From assembly GCF_030272615.1 (NCBI RefSeq), contig NC_081413.1:565006510-565070509 (forward strand): a stretch of DNA of 64,000 nucleotides, written 5' to 3'. The DNA is from Cryptomeria japonica (taxonomy: Eukaryota > Streptophyta > Pinopsida > Cupressales > Cupressaceae). Of this stretch, positions 1 through 12,700 are shown one piece after another (the first letter of the stretch is position 1; every line of letters starts with the position of its first letter). The position numbers and the translations under genes were made by a program. The notes beneath the pieces were generated by a model, which was not told where the DNA came from, searched no databases, and saw only the letters and a program-made list of their open reading frames with translations.

Positions 1-10
1 AGTAACAGAA

Positions 11-162
11 CTTTAAAATGTCTCTAAATCTCTCCTTATGTATAATAGACTTACGGATTCTCAAAATATTTCTAAATTTATGAATTTGTATTGAATTCTG
101 AAAATGTTTATAAATCTCTAAAATCATGTGTAATAGACCTTTAAAATGTCTCTAAATCTCTC
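11..162. repeat. Short direct repeat upstream of the DREB2-like gene
   Basis: A 24-bp sequence rich in CTCTAAAT occurs identically at 11-34 and 139-162, with degenerate relatives between them. The region is AT-rich and has no credible ORF. It is probably ordinary promoter-distal sequence. Confidence 0.6.
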
Positions 163-168
163 AAATAA

Positions 169-408
169 TATATAAAAATGCGTAAATAAGATCATACAGC
201 CATCAAATTTAGATCCTCCAATTCACAATTTTTAGGGTTAAGACAAACCAGATGAAGATGGATGATGATGATGGCGTTCATGCTCAGTTTTCCATGTTTT
301 GCTGGAAATCCGCGCCACGTAGCTGCGCAATCCGATTGGAGCATAACCCCGCTAATGAGTGGCACGCAGGGGACGCGTGTCTGAGGATCAGAACCTCTGT
401 TGACGTAA
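169..408 (+). promoter_or_regulatory. Candidate promoter of the DREB2-like gene with ABA/stress-type elements
   Basis: A TATA-like TATATAAAA lies at 169-177. Further down are an ACGT core within CCACGTAG (about 315-322), GACGCGTGTC at 372-381, which matches the core of the ABRE coupling element CE3, and a bZIP-type TGACGTAA at 401-408. A second TATA-like TTATATTG lies near 483. If the second TATA is used, all three ACGT/CE3 elements sit in the proximal promoter; if the first is used, they lie in a long 5' UTR. The motifs are seen directly; their function is inferred from angiosperm ABA and drought promoters. Confidence 0.4.
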
Positions 409-586
409 CAGACAGCTGTGCTGTGCGAGCTTCAATCTGTCTAGGGCAAAGTGCGGGCGGATCAGATTCGGGCCATGGTGGCTTATATTGGATTGGCCAG
501 GCAGACATTCACCCGCATTGCAAATCCAAATTGGAGTTCAAAGTTCAAGCATTTTTATCTTTACCTAGGGTTTTGATTCACAGGAA

Positions 587-1249
587 ATGCCAAAGCAGGC
601 GAGAAAGAGGAAGAGAGAGGCAGGAAAGGGTTCGAAGAAAGGGTGCATGAAGGGCAAGGGCGGGCCAGAGAACGCTCTCTGTACTTTCCGAGGCGTGAGG
701 CAGCGAACTTGGGGAAAATGGGTGGCTGAAATTCGGGAGCCGAACCAGGGCGCTCGGCTCTGGTTGGGAACTTATGCCACAGCAGAAGAGGCAGCGCTCG
801 CTTACGATGCGACCGCCCGCTCGCTCTATGGCACCTGTGCACGCCTCAATTTGCCCTCAAGGTGTTCTGCGTCTGAAAACCCTAATTTTCATGGCGGCTC
901 TCAGCCCTGTTCTTCTTCTTCTTCACCTTTAAAGGTCGATGAAGAAAGGTCGAAATGCCCGACAAAGGATGATTCGAAAGGAGGGGCTTTGGAGGGGCAA
1001 GAGCAGGGTGGTTTGGAGGAGCCATTTGGAGAGCTTTTCGATTCTCCGTCTCATGCCCTAACTGAAATTAGTCCCGTGTGGGACAACCACCCTGTGAGTA
1101 CTTTGGAGTTTTCGGGGTTTGATGAATTGAAGGAAGATGAGCTCCATGCTTTTGATGATTGCTTTCATATGGATCAAATTGTTCTGAAGAAGTGGCTCTC
1201 TGAGGGTTACGATCCATTCGTTCATTTATCTTGGGTTTCTCCGGTGTGA
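587..1249 (+). CDS. DREB2-type AP2/ERF transcription factor
   Basis: Encodes a 220-residue nuclear DNA-binding protein. The N-terminus is strongly basic ([18 protein letters not shown]) and serves as a likely nuclear localisation signal. It leads into KGGPEN, the short motif that precedes the AP2 domain in DREB2 proteins. The AP2/ERF domain spans roughly residues 33-91 and contains [18 protein letters not shown], the WLGTY turn and the [11 protein letters not shown] helix. Val46 and Glu51 correspond to V14 and E19, the residue pair typical of DREB proteins that bind DRE/CRT (A/GCCGAC). The C-terminal half is Ser-rich and then acidic with bulky hydrophobics, as expected of an activation region. 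There is no intron, as is usual in this family. The ATG at 587 was chosen because it opens the NLS directly; an overlapping frame starting at 252 shows no domain. A dehydration/heat/ABA-response role is family knowledge; the exact orthologue is not assigned. Confidence 0.93.
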   Translation: MPKQARKRKREAGKGSKKGCMKGKGGPENALCTFRGVRQRTWGKWVAEIREPNQGARLWLGTYATAEEAALAYDATARSLYGTCARLNLPSRCSASENPNFHGGSQPCSSSSSPLKVDEERSKCPTKDDSKGGALEGQEQGGLEEPFGELFDSPSHALTEISPVWDNHPVSTLEFSGFDELKEDELHAFDDCFHMDQIVLKKWLSEGYDPFVHLSWVSPV

Positions 1250-1900
1250 TTCATAGCATATTGGTTTAATTGGGGATTTTCCTGGCTCAGATTCATACAT
1301 TGATCTTATTTGTGTCATTTGCCTGTCGATTTGTTCTGTGATGAGGTCGTATATTTTTTAACCAAATGTAAGTAGTATGGTCGAGGTTCGAATCTCCATT
1401 CATACCCTCCCTCCGTTTGTTCAATCTCAGTGCTGCTGCTTCTTCATCCTATTTCTGTTTTTCTATATTGTATAGAGAATTATGCCAGTCTTACGTTGGT
1501 TTTGTCTGGAAACAGCTTTGGAAACGTTGATTCAGTGATCCTTTTTGTCATGGAATTTTTAAATTTTGGTGCCCTGCAACTTTTCTGGTTTGTAAGTTTC
1601 AATCTAGCTGTGCATTGCATTATATTGAATCATATTTTATGAGTATTGAATTCATTCGTATACTGAAGTCATTCATTCATCCATATAATGTTTAATTTTT
1701 TAATCATGGAATTCTAATTTTGGTGCCCATCTGTTCACATGGATTTTAAGTTTCAGTTTAGCTGTGCATTTTTTTTAATCATGGAATTCAAATTTTGGTG
1801 CCCAACTGTTCACATGGATTTTAAGTTTCAGTTTAGCTGTACATTACACTATATTGAATCATATTTTATGAGTGTGAATTCATTCATTCATATAAAATTT
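1250..1900. repeat. 3' flank of DREB2-like gene with 75-bp tandem repeat
   Basis: No coding potential is seen. A unit beginning TAATCATGGAATTC repeats at 1701 and 1776 (75-bp period). A diverged earlier copy starts near 1547, and the ATATTGAATCATATTTTATG tail is shared at about 1621 and 1851. The units spell short ORFs by chance. The 3' UTR and poly(A) site of the transcription factor probably lie before 1500. Confidence 0.6.
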
Positions 1901-1904
1901 AAGT

Positions 1905-2160
1905 TTTTTTTTATAATATTCAACAGTGTGAAATATATATGTTCTGAAAGAGATTTTTTTATAATATTCAATAGTGTGAATGTGAAATATATATCTGTTC
2001 TGAAAGAGATTTTTGAGAACTAAAATCCCAACGACAGTCAACAGTCTGATATATATGTTCTGAAAAAGAACTAAAATCCGATCTAGATATAGCGTATAAT
2101 TTATTTTGAAACAGTGTGAAATATATATGCGTTCTGAAACAAAATTAAAATCCCAACAGC
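1905..2160. repeat. Imperfect short repeats around GTGTGAAATATATATG
   Basis: Four degenerate copies of a block containing CAGTGTGAAATATATATG followed by TTCTGAAA occur between 1920 and 2145, spaced 50-70 bp apart. No gene is visible. Confidence 0.5.
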
Positions 2161-2739
2161 TTCGATCTAAAATTATGTTTCAAAATCTCATATCATTAAC
2201 AAAATATGAATTCAAACTGTGAGTGCAGTACCATTTATTTACCAGTCAACCATGGCTTCAAATTCAACTGGTAAACTCATCTGCGTGAATGTGTAAAGCC
2301 TCACGTAGATTGTTCAGCTACAAATAACAACAGATTGTACAACTTGCAATGCTCTACAATAATTAAACATACAATCCTCGAATGCTCTACAATGATTAGC
2401 TTGTACAATGCCCACAACACCCTGCGAAACAGCGGTAGGAATCTGTTAAATGGTTTTTAACTCTCATTTCAGTACAGGATGAAATTCTCGAAATGTTTCA
2501 AATTGGTCATTAATAATAAGAGTTATTGGAATGAAACTAGTACAATATTGTATAAATAATTTAGACAACAATTGCACTCACTTCCTTATTATTTATAAAG
2601 ATACATAAATAATAAAATAAATTTTTATTAACATTTAAAGGGTAAGGTTATTATTAAAATTAGCCTTTACTTATAATAAGCACACGCACTTAGATGTGAA
2701 TTATTTAGTTACAAGCACTTAGTTGTGTGAATTTTTATC

Positions 2740-3150
2740 TATAAGGAAGAAGCAAACCATTTTTTATGAATTATATGGAATAAGAAAAAATAAAATATCT
2801 ATTGAATGTTGTGTGAATTCTTATGAATTATATGGAATAAGAAAAAATAAAATATCTATTGAATGTTGTGTGAATTCTTATCTATAAGGAAGAAGCAAAC
2901 CATTTTTTTATGAATTATATGGAATAAGAAAAAATAAAATATCTATTGAATGTTGTGTGAATTCTTATCTATAAGGAAGAAGCAAACCATTTTTTATGAA
3001 TTATATGGAATAAGAAAAAATAAAATATCTATTGAATCAACCCATACCACTTTTTATGAATTATTTTTATGAATTATATGGAATAAGAAAAAAAAACTTT
3101 TTATGAATTATATGGAATAAGAAAAATAAAATAAAAAAATCTATTGAATC
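2740..3150. repeat. Irregular AT-rich tandem repeat array
   Basis: Several copies of a block made of AAGGAAGAAGCAAACCATTT, ATGAATTATATGGAATAAG and AATATCTATTGAATG recur, with the AAGGAAGAAG block at 2743, 2886 and 2983. Partial units interrupt the array, suggesting replication slippage or unequal exchange. Non-coding. The stretch 2161-2739 before it is AT-rich with nothing recognisable. Confidence 0.75.
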
Positions 3151-3154
3151 ATAT

Positions 3155-3500
3155 TCATATGGGTAGATTCAATATTAATATTAATTCATATGGGTAAATT
3201 CAATATTAATATTAATTCATATGGGTAGATTCAATATTATTGAGTGTTTCAAATTAGAATAAGATAAGTGGTCCCAAACTCAAGAGAATCATCTATCATC
3301 TATGAGAGGATATGGGTATATGGGTAGATTCAATATTATTGAGTGTTTCAAATTAGAATAAGATAAGTGGTCCCAAACTCGAGAATCATCTATCATCTAT
3401 GAGAGGATATGGGTAGATTCAATATTATTGAGTGTTTCAAATTAGAATAGGATAAGTGGTTCCAACTCAAGAGAATCATCTATGAGAGGTTATATGTGGT
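3155..3500. repeat. About 95-bp tandem repeat, three main copies
   Basis: The block CATATGGGTAGATTCAATAT followed by a segment containing GAGTGTTTCAAATTAGAATA and AAGTGGTCCCAA recurs, with GGGTAGATTC at about 3222, 3320 and 3409 and shorter leading partial copies at 3160-3215. Copies are nearly identical apart from small indels. Non-coding. Confidence 0.75.
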
Positions 3501-5095
3501 CCCAATTCAATATTAAAATTTATAAATTATTTTGATTTTAATTTTTTTAATGAAATATTTTAATATAATCATTTATAATTAGTATTTTTTTTTATATTAA
3601 TTTTATTTCATCATTCTATTGCAATCAGTTGTTCTTAACTGGCTATTATTCAATTGTTTCTCCACCAATTAGAATTATGAGTTTTTTTCTTTTGATATAA
3701 ATTTAACAAGTTGTATTAAAAAATAATATAACAATCATGGCAAATATGTCTTAATATTTAAATCTTATATGATAGTTGAAGTGAATTTTAGATTACAATC
3801 TTTAATTTTTCAAAAACATATATATTAAAATATATAAATTAAGAATATTATTTTATTTCATTTAAGATTATCCTCATACAATTTAATAATATAAAAATTG
3901 ATCAAGTGAGGTCCCCATTTGTGACCTCAAACATTTGATAAATTTGATCAAGTGAAGTGTAGGGATGAGATCCCTATTTATGACTTCACCGATTTGATCA
4001 AAGACTCGAAATAAAAATATTTACTAAACATAATCTAAAAATAATATTAAAATTATTTATTTTAATTATTTCAAAAAAAGAAGAAGAAAAGAGCATAACA
4101 CTATAATCTAATTATCCTTGTTCATTAAAAACTTAGAAAAATCTCCCTTACAAGAAAACATTGTGATCGTTGGTAATTGGTAATTGATATTAAGCGTCAA
4201 AAATAAAGAAAATGTATATACAGGACGTTTAAATGTCCTCGGGAATAATGGAAATCTGAATATCACTATTCAAAACATGTGAACTGTTCATAATAATTTC
4301 ATATACAACCGTTTTTCATTTTTTTTTTATATTTCATATAATGTGCAAGCATTGACATTTTTCAGAGATTTATGAAAATCATCACAAATTATTTATTTGA
4401 AGTCATAAAATGTTGTCTATCATCTAATCATATCATGCGTCAATTTTTATCAAATTTAGTTAAACTCAGCAATCCAGCAGCAGCCTGAACACAAAAATTT
4501 CTATATATGTTTGTTCCATCAATGTTTTATAATCAATTTATCATAGAAGCATGAATAAAATCAAACTTTTGGTCTTTTTATTTGTTTTATTTGTTAATTA
4601 ATAACTGAATAGTAACTAGCATATATATATATAAAATTTTATATATAAAATAAGCCGAGAGATATGAGGTTTCAATTTCAATAACTTAACTTAAAGCTTC
4701 AATATCTTTTGGCTTACTTTATATATATAATAATATATATATGTAGGTGCAACACATAAGAAATTAAATAAACAATAATAATAATAATCTTATAAGTGAA
4801 GAATAATTTATTTGAAATCAAATGAAATGTAAAATAATAATTTTTTTAACTTTTATAATTTAAGTTAAACTTTATTCAATGTTCATATGTTAAATAAATG
4901 AGTAATAATAATAATAATACTTTTCTAACTTCAATAATATTTTTCATATAAATTATTTAAATCAATTTTAATGAAAATTAATTATTATTTTTAACTTTAA
5001 TATTTAATTTAAGTTTGATAATATTACTATAACATCTATAATGTTGATGGAATCTAAAACTAACAACTAACTCTAATTGAATGTTAATATGTTTA
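3501..5095. other. AT-rich intergenic DNA with one possible MITE-like inverted repeat
   Basis: No ORF or RNA gene is visible. At 4641-4656 ATATATAAAATAAGCC faces GGCTTACTTTATATATA at 4711-4727, giving terminal arms of about 15 bp with one mismatch around a 54-bp centre that pairs weakly with itself. This could be a small MITE remnant or a chance AT palindrome. Confidence 0.4.
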
Positions 5096-5099
5096 ATTA

Positions 5100-8000
5100 G
5101 ATTTAGGGTGAGTATTCAATATGATTTAAGGTTATAGTTCACTTTGATATAGCTTTAGGTTAGTGTTCAATGTGGTTTAGAACCACCACTAAATTTAGGT
5201 TCACTATTAATGTTTGGTTGAACAATTTATTTAAAGGTTAAGGTTAAATTTGATTTATGTTTAAGATTGGATTTTAATCTGGTTTAGGGTTAGAGTTCAA
5301 TTTTGGTTAGTTTTAGAGTCAAAATCAAATATAGAATCAAAATTAGAGCATGGATTATAACACTAAGCCTAATTTAATAAGGATTATAGTTGAATTTGGT
5401 TTAGTGTTTAGTTATGTTTAGATTTAGGATTTGATTTAGTTTAGTGTTCAACCATGTTTAAGGTTAGGGTGCAATTTGGTTTAGTGTTAAAGTATAATAC
5501 AATTTGGTTTAGGTTTAGGGTTATGATTCAATTTGGTTTAGGATTAGAATCATGGTTCAATTTGGTTTAGCATTAGGGTTTATTATTATTTAGTGTTTGT
5601 TTTCAATTTGATTTAGGATTTAGGTTTAATTGGGTTTAGCCTTAGGGTTCAATTTGGTTTAGTAGAAGGGTTAGCATTAGGGTTCAACTTGGTTTAGGGT
5701 TAGGGTTCAATAAGGTTTAGTGTTAGAGTTATTATTTGATTATGTTCATAATTAGGGTTCAGTTTAATTTGGTTTAGTGATCAATTAGTTTTAGGGCTAG
5801 GGTTCAATATGATTTAGTGGAAGGGTTCTAGGGTTGAATTGGGAATAGGGTTCAATTACAATTAAGATCAAGGTTATGTTTGAAATAGTCTTAGAGGTAC
5901 AGTTAGGGTTAAGGTTTAATTACAATTATAGTTAATGTTTAATTATAATGTGTTAACTTGTAATTATGGATAGTTTAATTAGGATTCAATTAGAGTCTAA
6001 TTATGGTTAAAATAATATTATATATATTTACAAGTTGGGATGGGATTAAATATTAACCTCTAATTTAATAAGGGTTAGGGTTTAATTTTATTTAGTGTTC
6101 AATTAGGTTTAGAGTTAGGGTTCCATTTTGGTTTACTGTAAGGTGTACAATTTGATTTTGTTTAGTGTTAAGGTTAGGGTTAGGGCCTTATTTGGTTTAG
6201 GGTTGGGGTTCAATTATGTATTGTGTTTAGGTTAGCATATGATTTTGTTTAGGGTTAGTGTTTAATTTAGTTTAATTCTATTTTCCTATCACATCTTATT
6301 ATCATTCAGTTTTTCATTGAATGGGCATGATGATAAATTTGGCTAAGTGTTAATTTGGTGAAGTGTCAAGGTTAAGATTCAATTAGGTTTAGTGTTTAGG
6401 TTTACTCTTATATATGGGGTTTAATTAGGTGCATAATTAGGGTTATAAATGATTTAACATAAAGGTTAGGGTTTGATTTGGTCTAGGTTGGGGTAATGTT
6501 CAATCTAGTCTTATATTCAATTAGATTTAGGGTTAGGATTCAATTTGGATATTGGTTTAGTGTTTAGGCTAGGGTTCAATTAATTTTAGGTTTAGGGTTC
6601 AATTTGGTATAGTGGGTAGTTGTGTTTATGGTAAGAGATAAGTTTGGTTTAGTGCTCAATTATCTTTAAGGTTAAATTTGATTTTTTTTTAATGTTAAGA
6701 TTAGGGTTTGGTTTGGTTTAAGGTTATCAGTGAAGTTGGTTGTGTTAGGTTTATGGTAAAATTTTATTTTGGGTTAGGCTTAAGATTCAATATGGTTTAA
6801 TATTTAATCAAGTTTATGGTTATGGTTCAATTTTGTTTATTGTTGGGTGTAATTTATTTTAGGTTTAGGGTTAGATTTGGTTAGGGATTAAGTTTAGTTT
6901 GATTTAGGGATGGGGTTCAATTTGGTTTAGGGTTAGAGTTCAATTTGGTTTAGAGTTAGGTTTAAGTTTATTCAATTTTCTTTCTAGTGTTGGAATTAGG
7001 GTTCAAATAGGTTTAGTGTTATACATAGGGTTTGATTAGGTTCACAATTAGAATTCAATAAGGGTAAGGGTTTGATCAAGTATAGGATTAGGATAAGTTT
7101 CAATCTAATATAATATTCAATTATTTATAAGGTTGGAGTTCAATTTGGATTTTGGTTTGGTGTTAAGGTTATGGTTCAATTAATTTTAGGGTTAGGAGTC
7201 AATTTGCCTTAAAGTATTCAATAATGTTAGGGCAATTATTGGGTTTTAAAATACTATTTAGATGGAGATATAGTAAATGATTCCATAGAGATACTAAAGG
7301 GTAATAAAGGAACAATATTGTACAATAATGGATGGAGACACACTAAAATTATATTGAATACAATAAAGGAACAAAATAGATTACTATATTGTTCCATTTT
7401 GGCTTAGTATTAAATAATTTTATATTGATTATATTTTTAAGTAGAAATTAAAAATGAAAGCTAGTAGCATCCACAACTTCATTGAAAATAAATTAAATAA
7501 AGAAATATTTATTAATTTATAAATACAATAATTTTTTTTAATTAATTATTTAAATAAATTTTAAAGAATGAATTGTTTTATAATTATAAGATATTTTAAA
7601 TAATTAACGGTGGTAGGGTTAGGGTGTAATTTTGTTTAGTTTTATAATTTAATAATATTTTTAGTGGCATGGGTTAGGATTTGGTTTAGTCTTAAATTCT
7701 AGGTTAAGTTTTAACATTCAATTTGATTTAGTGTTCAATTTTATTTAAAATTAATATTCAATTTTCTATAGTGTTAAGGTCAAATTTTGTTATTTGTTAG
7801 GGTCAAGGTTCAACAATTTATTTTTGTGTTAGTGTTTATTTTGGTTTAGTCTACAATTAATTATATTTAGATTGAATTTGGTAGAGGATTAGGGTTAAGG
7901 TGAAGATCAAGGTTAGGTTTACAGTTAGGGCTAGTTTGGTACATGGTTAGGGACTAATTTGGTTTATGAGATTCAATTAGTTTAATAGTTGGCAATTTAA

Positions 8001-8815
8001 CTTGGTTTAATGTTAGGATTCAATATGATTTATTTAGTTAGGGTTTATTTTGGTTTAGTGTTAGGTTTATAGTTTAATTTAGTTAGGGTTCAATTTGGTT
8101 AAGTGTTAGACTCATGGTTGAGTTTGGTTGAAGATTTGCATTTAATTTCATTTAGGATTAAAGTTCAATATGGTATATGGTTAAGGTTAAAATTTGTATT
8201 TTATTTTAGTGTTAAGTGTAGATTTCAAATTGGTTTAGGGTAGAATAGGCTTCAAGTTCAATTTTATTTAGAGTAAGGGTTATGGTTCAATTTGGTTTAG
8301 GTTTCAATTAAGTTTGCATTTAAAATTCAAGTTGGTTTATGACTATGGTTTATTTTATTTTAGTATTAGGGGTAGACGTCAATTTGGTTTGGGGTTAGCA
8401 ACTATTTTTATTTAATATTAAGGTTAGGGTACAATTTTGTTTACAAGTAGGGTTAGGGTTGAATTTCATGAAGAGGTAGGATTCTGAAATTTGGTTTAGT
8501 ATTGTAATTAAGGTTTTATTTGATTTATGATTTGGATTTAGTTAGGTTTAGGGTTAGGGTTCACATCAGTTTAGTGTTAGGGTCAGGGTTTCATTTGTTT
8601 GAGTGTTAGAGTTTGTTATGGTTTAGTATTAGGGCTAGGGTTTTATTTATTTTAGTGTTAAAGTTAGTTTTGGTTTAGTGTTAGGTGTCAATTTTGTTTA
8701 GTTTTCACATTAGGGTTCAATTCAGTTGAAGGTTAGGGTTCAATTTGATTTAGTGTTAAGGTTAGGGTACAATTAGGATAAGGGTTAGGATATAATTTGG
8801 TTTATGGTTATGGTT
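5100..8815. repeat. Degenerate telomere-like repeat, two blocks
   Basis: The blocks 5100-7215 and 7610-8815 consist almost wholly of variants of TTTAGGGTTAGGGTTCAAT joined to TTGGTTTAGTGTTAGGG. The plant telomere heptamer TTTAGGG and its derivative TTAGGG are recognisable dozens of times, on one strand only, mixed with the recurring phrase TTCAATTTGGTTTAG. The central 7216-7609 is ordinary AT-rich sequence. No unit is long enough or regular enough to define a fixed period. Non-coding. This is an old, heavily mutated interstitial array rather than a functional telomere. Confidence 0.8.
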
Positions 8816-8835
8816 TTGAATTATCTAAATCATGG

Positions 8836-8839
<4 letters not shown>

Positions 8840-8899
<60 letters not shown>
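8840..8899. repeat. (CA)30 microsatellite
   Basis: An uninterrupted CA dinucleotide run of 60 bp sits directly after the telomere-like block and before ATATATG. Purity suggests a young or actively slipping locus. Confidence 0.97.
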
Positions 8900-8904
<5 letters not shown>

Positions 8905-9782
8905 GTTGCAATTTTGAAGAAGTTGGTAGATTTGTCACGTTTTAAAGATTGATTATGTAAAATGACTTTAATTTTATTTTGTATTCAAGTTTACCATTTT
9001 TTAAGTATTTGATTTTAATTTCTAATCGGATTGAATTTTAAAGGTCAAGATCCAAAGATGTCACTTAAATTGAAGGAGATGATTTTGTGTACACGGATGG
9101 CTGACATCCATAAGGCTTGATTATCCAAATAAAAATTATATTTTGATATCTCTTTGTATAGATTTAATTAAAAGATACATATGCATGTTCCCTTTTATTA
9201 ATATGTGATAACATATCATTATTCTATATTAAGTGTAGTTTATGGGATCTCGAGATAGTATCTCATTTTCTTTATTAAAATAATATTTGGTCAAATTTTG
9301 ATGGCATAAAATGTTTGGATGTAAGACCTTTTTTCCTTCTTTTAAAAGATTTTTTTTTTTCATTTTTCCTTTTTCAAAATATTAGGATCTAACAACTTAT
9401 TTCCTTCTTTTAAGAAATATTTTATTATTTCATTTTCCCTTTTATCAACATGTAATAACATATCACAATTCTATCGAGATGAAGCCTGGTTGAATGGCAT
9501 ATCAAGATACAATAATATTTTCTATGTGATATCTTCATTGGTAATTTCAAAGGAATAAAATATTGGATGTAACATCTTAGTTGTCTTTTATTTCTTCAAT
9601 GTATCCAAATATATTTTAATATAGTATTAGATATTATTAACAGTTTTAAAAACAAATATCATTATGAATTACACGGATAATAATGTATTGCAACCCAAAT
9701 ATTATAGAAAATGATATGATGTAATAACACATCTATCTCTTTGAAAAAAAGTTGAAAGACAAGTCAATACATGAGTCTAGAC
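8900..9782. other. Region 3' of the BAHD gene, no gene seen
   Basis: AT-rich intergenic DNA. A short phrase of the form CCCTTTTAT-AACATGTAATAACATATCA occurs twice, near 9190 and 9437. The 3' UTR and poly(A) signal of the minus-strand acyltransferase gene should lie in 9500-9782, but no unambiguous signal stands out. Confidence 0.5.
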
Positions 9783-12700
9783 TTAATCTTTTTTCATGAG
9801 AAAAAATTTAAAGCTAGAGATTGAAGAGAGAGGTAAGCATATGCATACAATGATGGATCCACTCTCTTTATGATGTGGTAGAAATAAACATAATTGTGGA
9901 AAAGGAGATAGATCAATAGGCCCTGCATATATAGGAATTCCCCATCCAAAATCAGTCTCATACAAAGAAAATCGAGTCCAATGAGTAATTCCTAGCTTTC
10001 CGGAGAACTCAAGCTTAGTGGGCTTTTTGACCTCTAAATAATCTATTGTAGACCTTATGTACTCCTCTGAGATAGATTTCCTTGCCATTTGGACAAGATG
10101 AACAATTTCAGATAATGGTTTAGTGGTCAATTCATTAATTGTGCTCATGGCACATGCTACACCTATAAAGTTGCCATAAAATCCTTCTTTAATGGGTGAT
10201 TTAAGCACAGATCGCCCATTAGTTGCAAAAGTAAGCCTCATCTCTTGATCTCTAGGAGTGATCTGAAGAGCTCTTACCCATGATCTCCACACATGTGCAG
10301 CCATCACTTCAAAGGTAGTGCATCTCATCCCTGACTCCACAAATACCTGCTCCTTCAAAGATGCTTGAAATTTATGGTTGAAGCAAAATCCCTTTTGAAC
10401 CAATTGTGGTTTTGATATGAGGGCTATCAAGTTAGAATTATCCTCAATGTTCTCAAATTCCATATGTTTGAATTGAGTAAGAGGAGGAGATCTAGGCTTC
10501 AATTTCTCTCTTTCCCAACAAGGATTGATTGAAATAAATGTTGCTCCCCTAACCATCTCTGCCCATGCATTCATAAATTGCATTGCTCCCATGCCATCAC
10601 ATATACAATGACAAATTCTCAATCCCAATGCAAATCCTCCACACTTAAAATAGGTCACCTGAATCATGTAAGATGTGTTCAACTATATTCATTAGATGTG
10701 TTTTTATATATGCATTCTAATAAGTAATAATAATTAAATAATTGAACAAAAATATTATTTTAAAACAATTATGGGCTAGATATAACTCAAAGAAAAGGTA
10801 TAGGTTGTACTTTGTGATATTAAATATTTGATAAAAAACCTATTCAAGTGAGTTTGTCTAGTCTATTAGGTAAAAAATAAGTCTCTTTATTTAATAATGT
10901 CATACTTAGAATTTAATATTGCACATGATATCAGTACAAATCAAAAGGATAAACATATTTATAATATAATTAATAATTAGAAAATATTATGAAGGCATCC
11001 ATGGACTAACTAGGTTGAGCTAATCCCTAGTTTATATGGATACTATTAAATGGTTGGTACCTCCACCAAAGAGATACAAGTTAATTTTTATGGGCCCTTA
11101 ATGGGGAATCCTAGCCTTTAGGTGTTGATTAAGTAATCAAGGATAGAAATGAAAATTTGATTAAGTCAACATCTAAGAAACTCCTTCCAAAGACAAACAA
11201 GTAATTTCCAAAGGCTCTACCTTTTTTATTTCTAAATTTAGTAGATATAGACAGAGATTAGACTAAGGCCATAATTCTCAAAAATTGAAATATGAACTTT
11301 ATTCATTGAAAAATTAACATCTTAATTTAATCTTAGACAATTTTAGACTAAACAAAATATTTCAATATAAAACACTACTAACATGAAGTAAATAAGGTAA
11401 CAACTACCTATCTAACCAAATCATTGGGAAGGAGGAATTAATTGTTGATCATCATTTAGAGAAATGGTTAGGTTTATACATAATGTGGGATATCAAACTT
11501 AAATCCAAAACAAATTAAAACCACCATCACTCAAAATACTTTACAATCATATGGCACTACTCATTCATCATCTTCCATAATGTGTAGTGCTATTTTAAAA
11601 TCCCCATCTATTTTCTTTTATTTTCTTCACATCTACCAAATCTCAAGAGAGATGGACATAATGTTAAATTATGTAAGCAAGTAGAGCCATATGGCTTTCT
11701 TCGGAGTATCACCAATTCAAGGCACTGACACAAATTCTGTTAATGAGCTCCTAAGCAAGGATTATGTGGAAGAAGATGAGCATGATCAAGCCAATTTAAA
11801 AGTATATCACCTTTTTTTTAAAAAATTGATGATTATTCGGGACAAGGAGATGATGGAAGCACTAGAAAAACATTGATGCCACAATTGACAATGCTAATTT
11901 GTTATGTGGTCCTTTTTAAATGGGTATCATAAGAGAGGTTGAAGACCATTTGGTGCATCTAGTAAAGAGGTCATGATGATTCAAGAGTTTTAATTAGTAG
12001 GGTTGTCTTTTACAAATTTAAAATAGATTCCATAGTTTTTCTTGCACTATTTAAGAGGAATGCAAAACAAGAAAAGTTTAACATTGCGAGAGTTGGAAAA
12101 GAAATGAAATTTCATCTTTATTGTGTTAGATTGGTCAAGGGTTTGGAAAAGACCTTTTAAGATCATTTATAACCCTTTTTTCTCATAGTAAATACCTATA
12201 ATCTGAATATTTTTGTATTTAAACATCTATTGTAATAGATTCCCAATTCAAAAAGCTAAAATTTCATGTTTTATAATCATTTATCTATAAGATACCTAGA
12301 GAGAGAACCCTAACCCTTATTTGATTCATTAAAAAAATTAATACAAATAATATAGAACACATGATAGAATAAAATGGAAATAATTATTAATCTCAAAAAT
12401 ATAATTATTAACTATAAATTTATGTAATAAAAAATATTTCCATTTTAAAATTAATAATTATAAAAAATATTTTAACAAAAACATTAAGTTTATTTATTTG
12501 TGGACACTCAAAATGATAAATCTATTATTGTATGGATATTTGAGACCCTAATGATACAAAGAGTATATTGGATGATCATAGCCAAAGCCGTATCCTCATT
12601 TTAATACTCTTACTCTCACATGTAACACATACCCTATTCTACATCTTATTCCAAATCGATATCTTATTGAAACTCTTAAAATGTGACTCTTTCTACCCAA

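Noticed and set aside
252-650. 132-codon plus frame upstream of the DREB2-like gene
   Set aside because: It overlaps promoter-like elements and the real start in another frame, and has no domain.
1380-1412. SINE or tRNA B box at GAGGTTCGAATCTCC
   Set aside because: No A box at a suitable distance and no cloverleaf could be drawn.
5100-8815. Functional chromosome end
   Set aside because: Repeats are heavily degenerate and flanked by unique sequence and genes on both sides.
11691-11876. 61-codon frame inside the BAHD intron
   Set aside because: No recognisable feature; a possible continuation in another frame was too weak to support a transposon protein.
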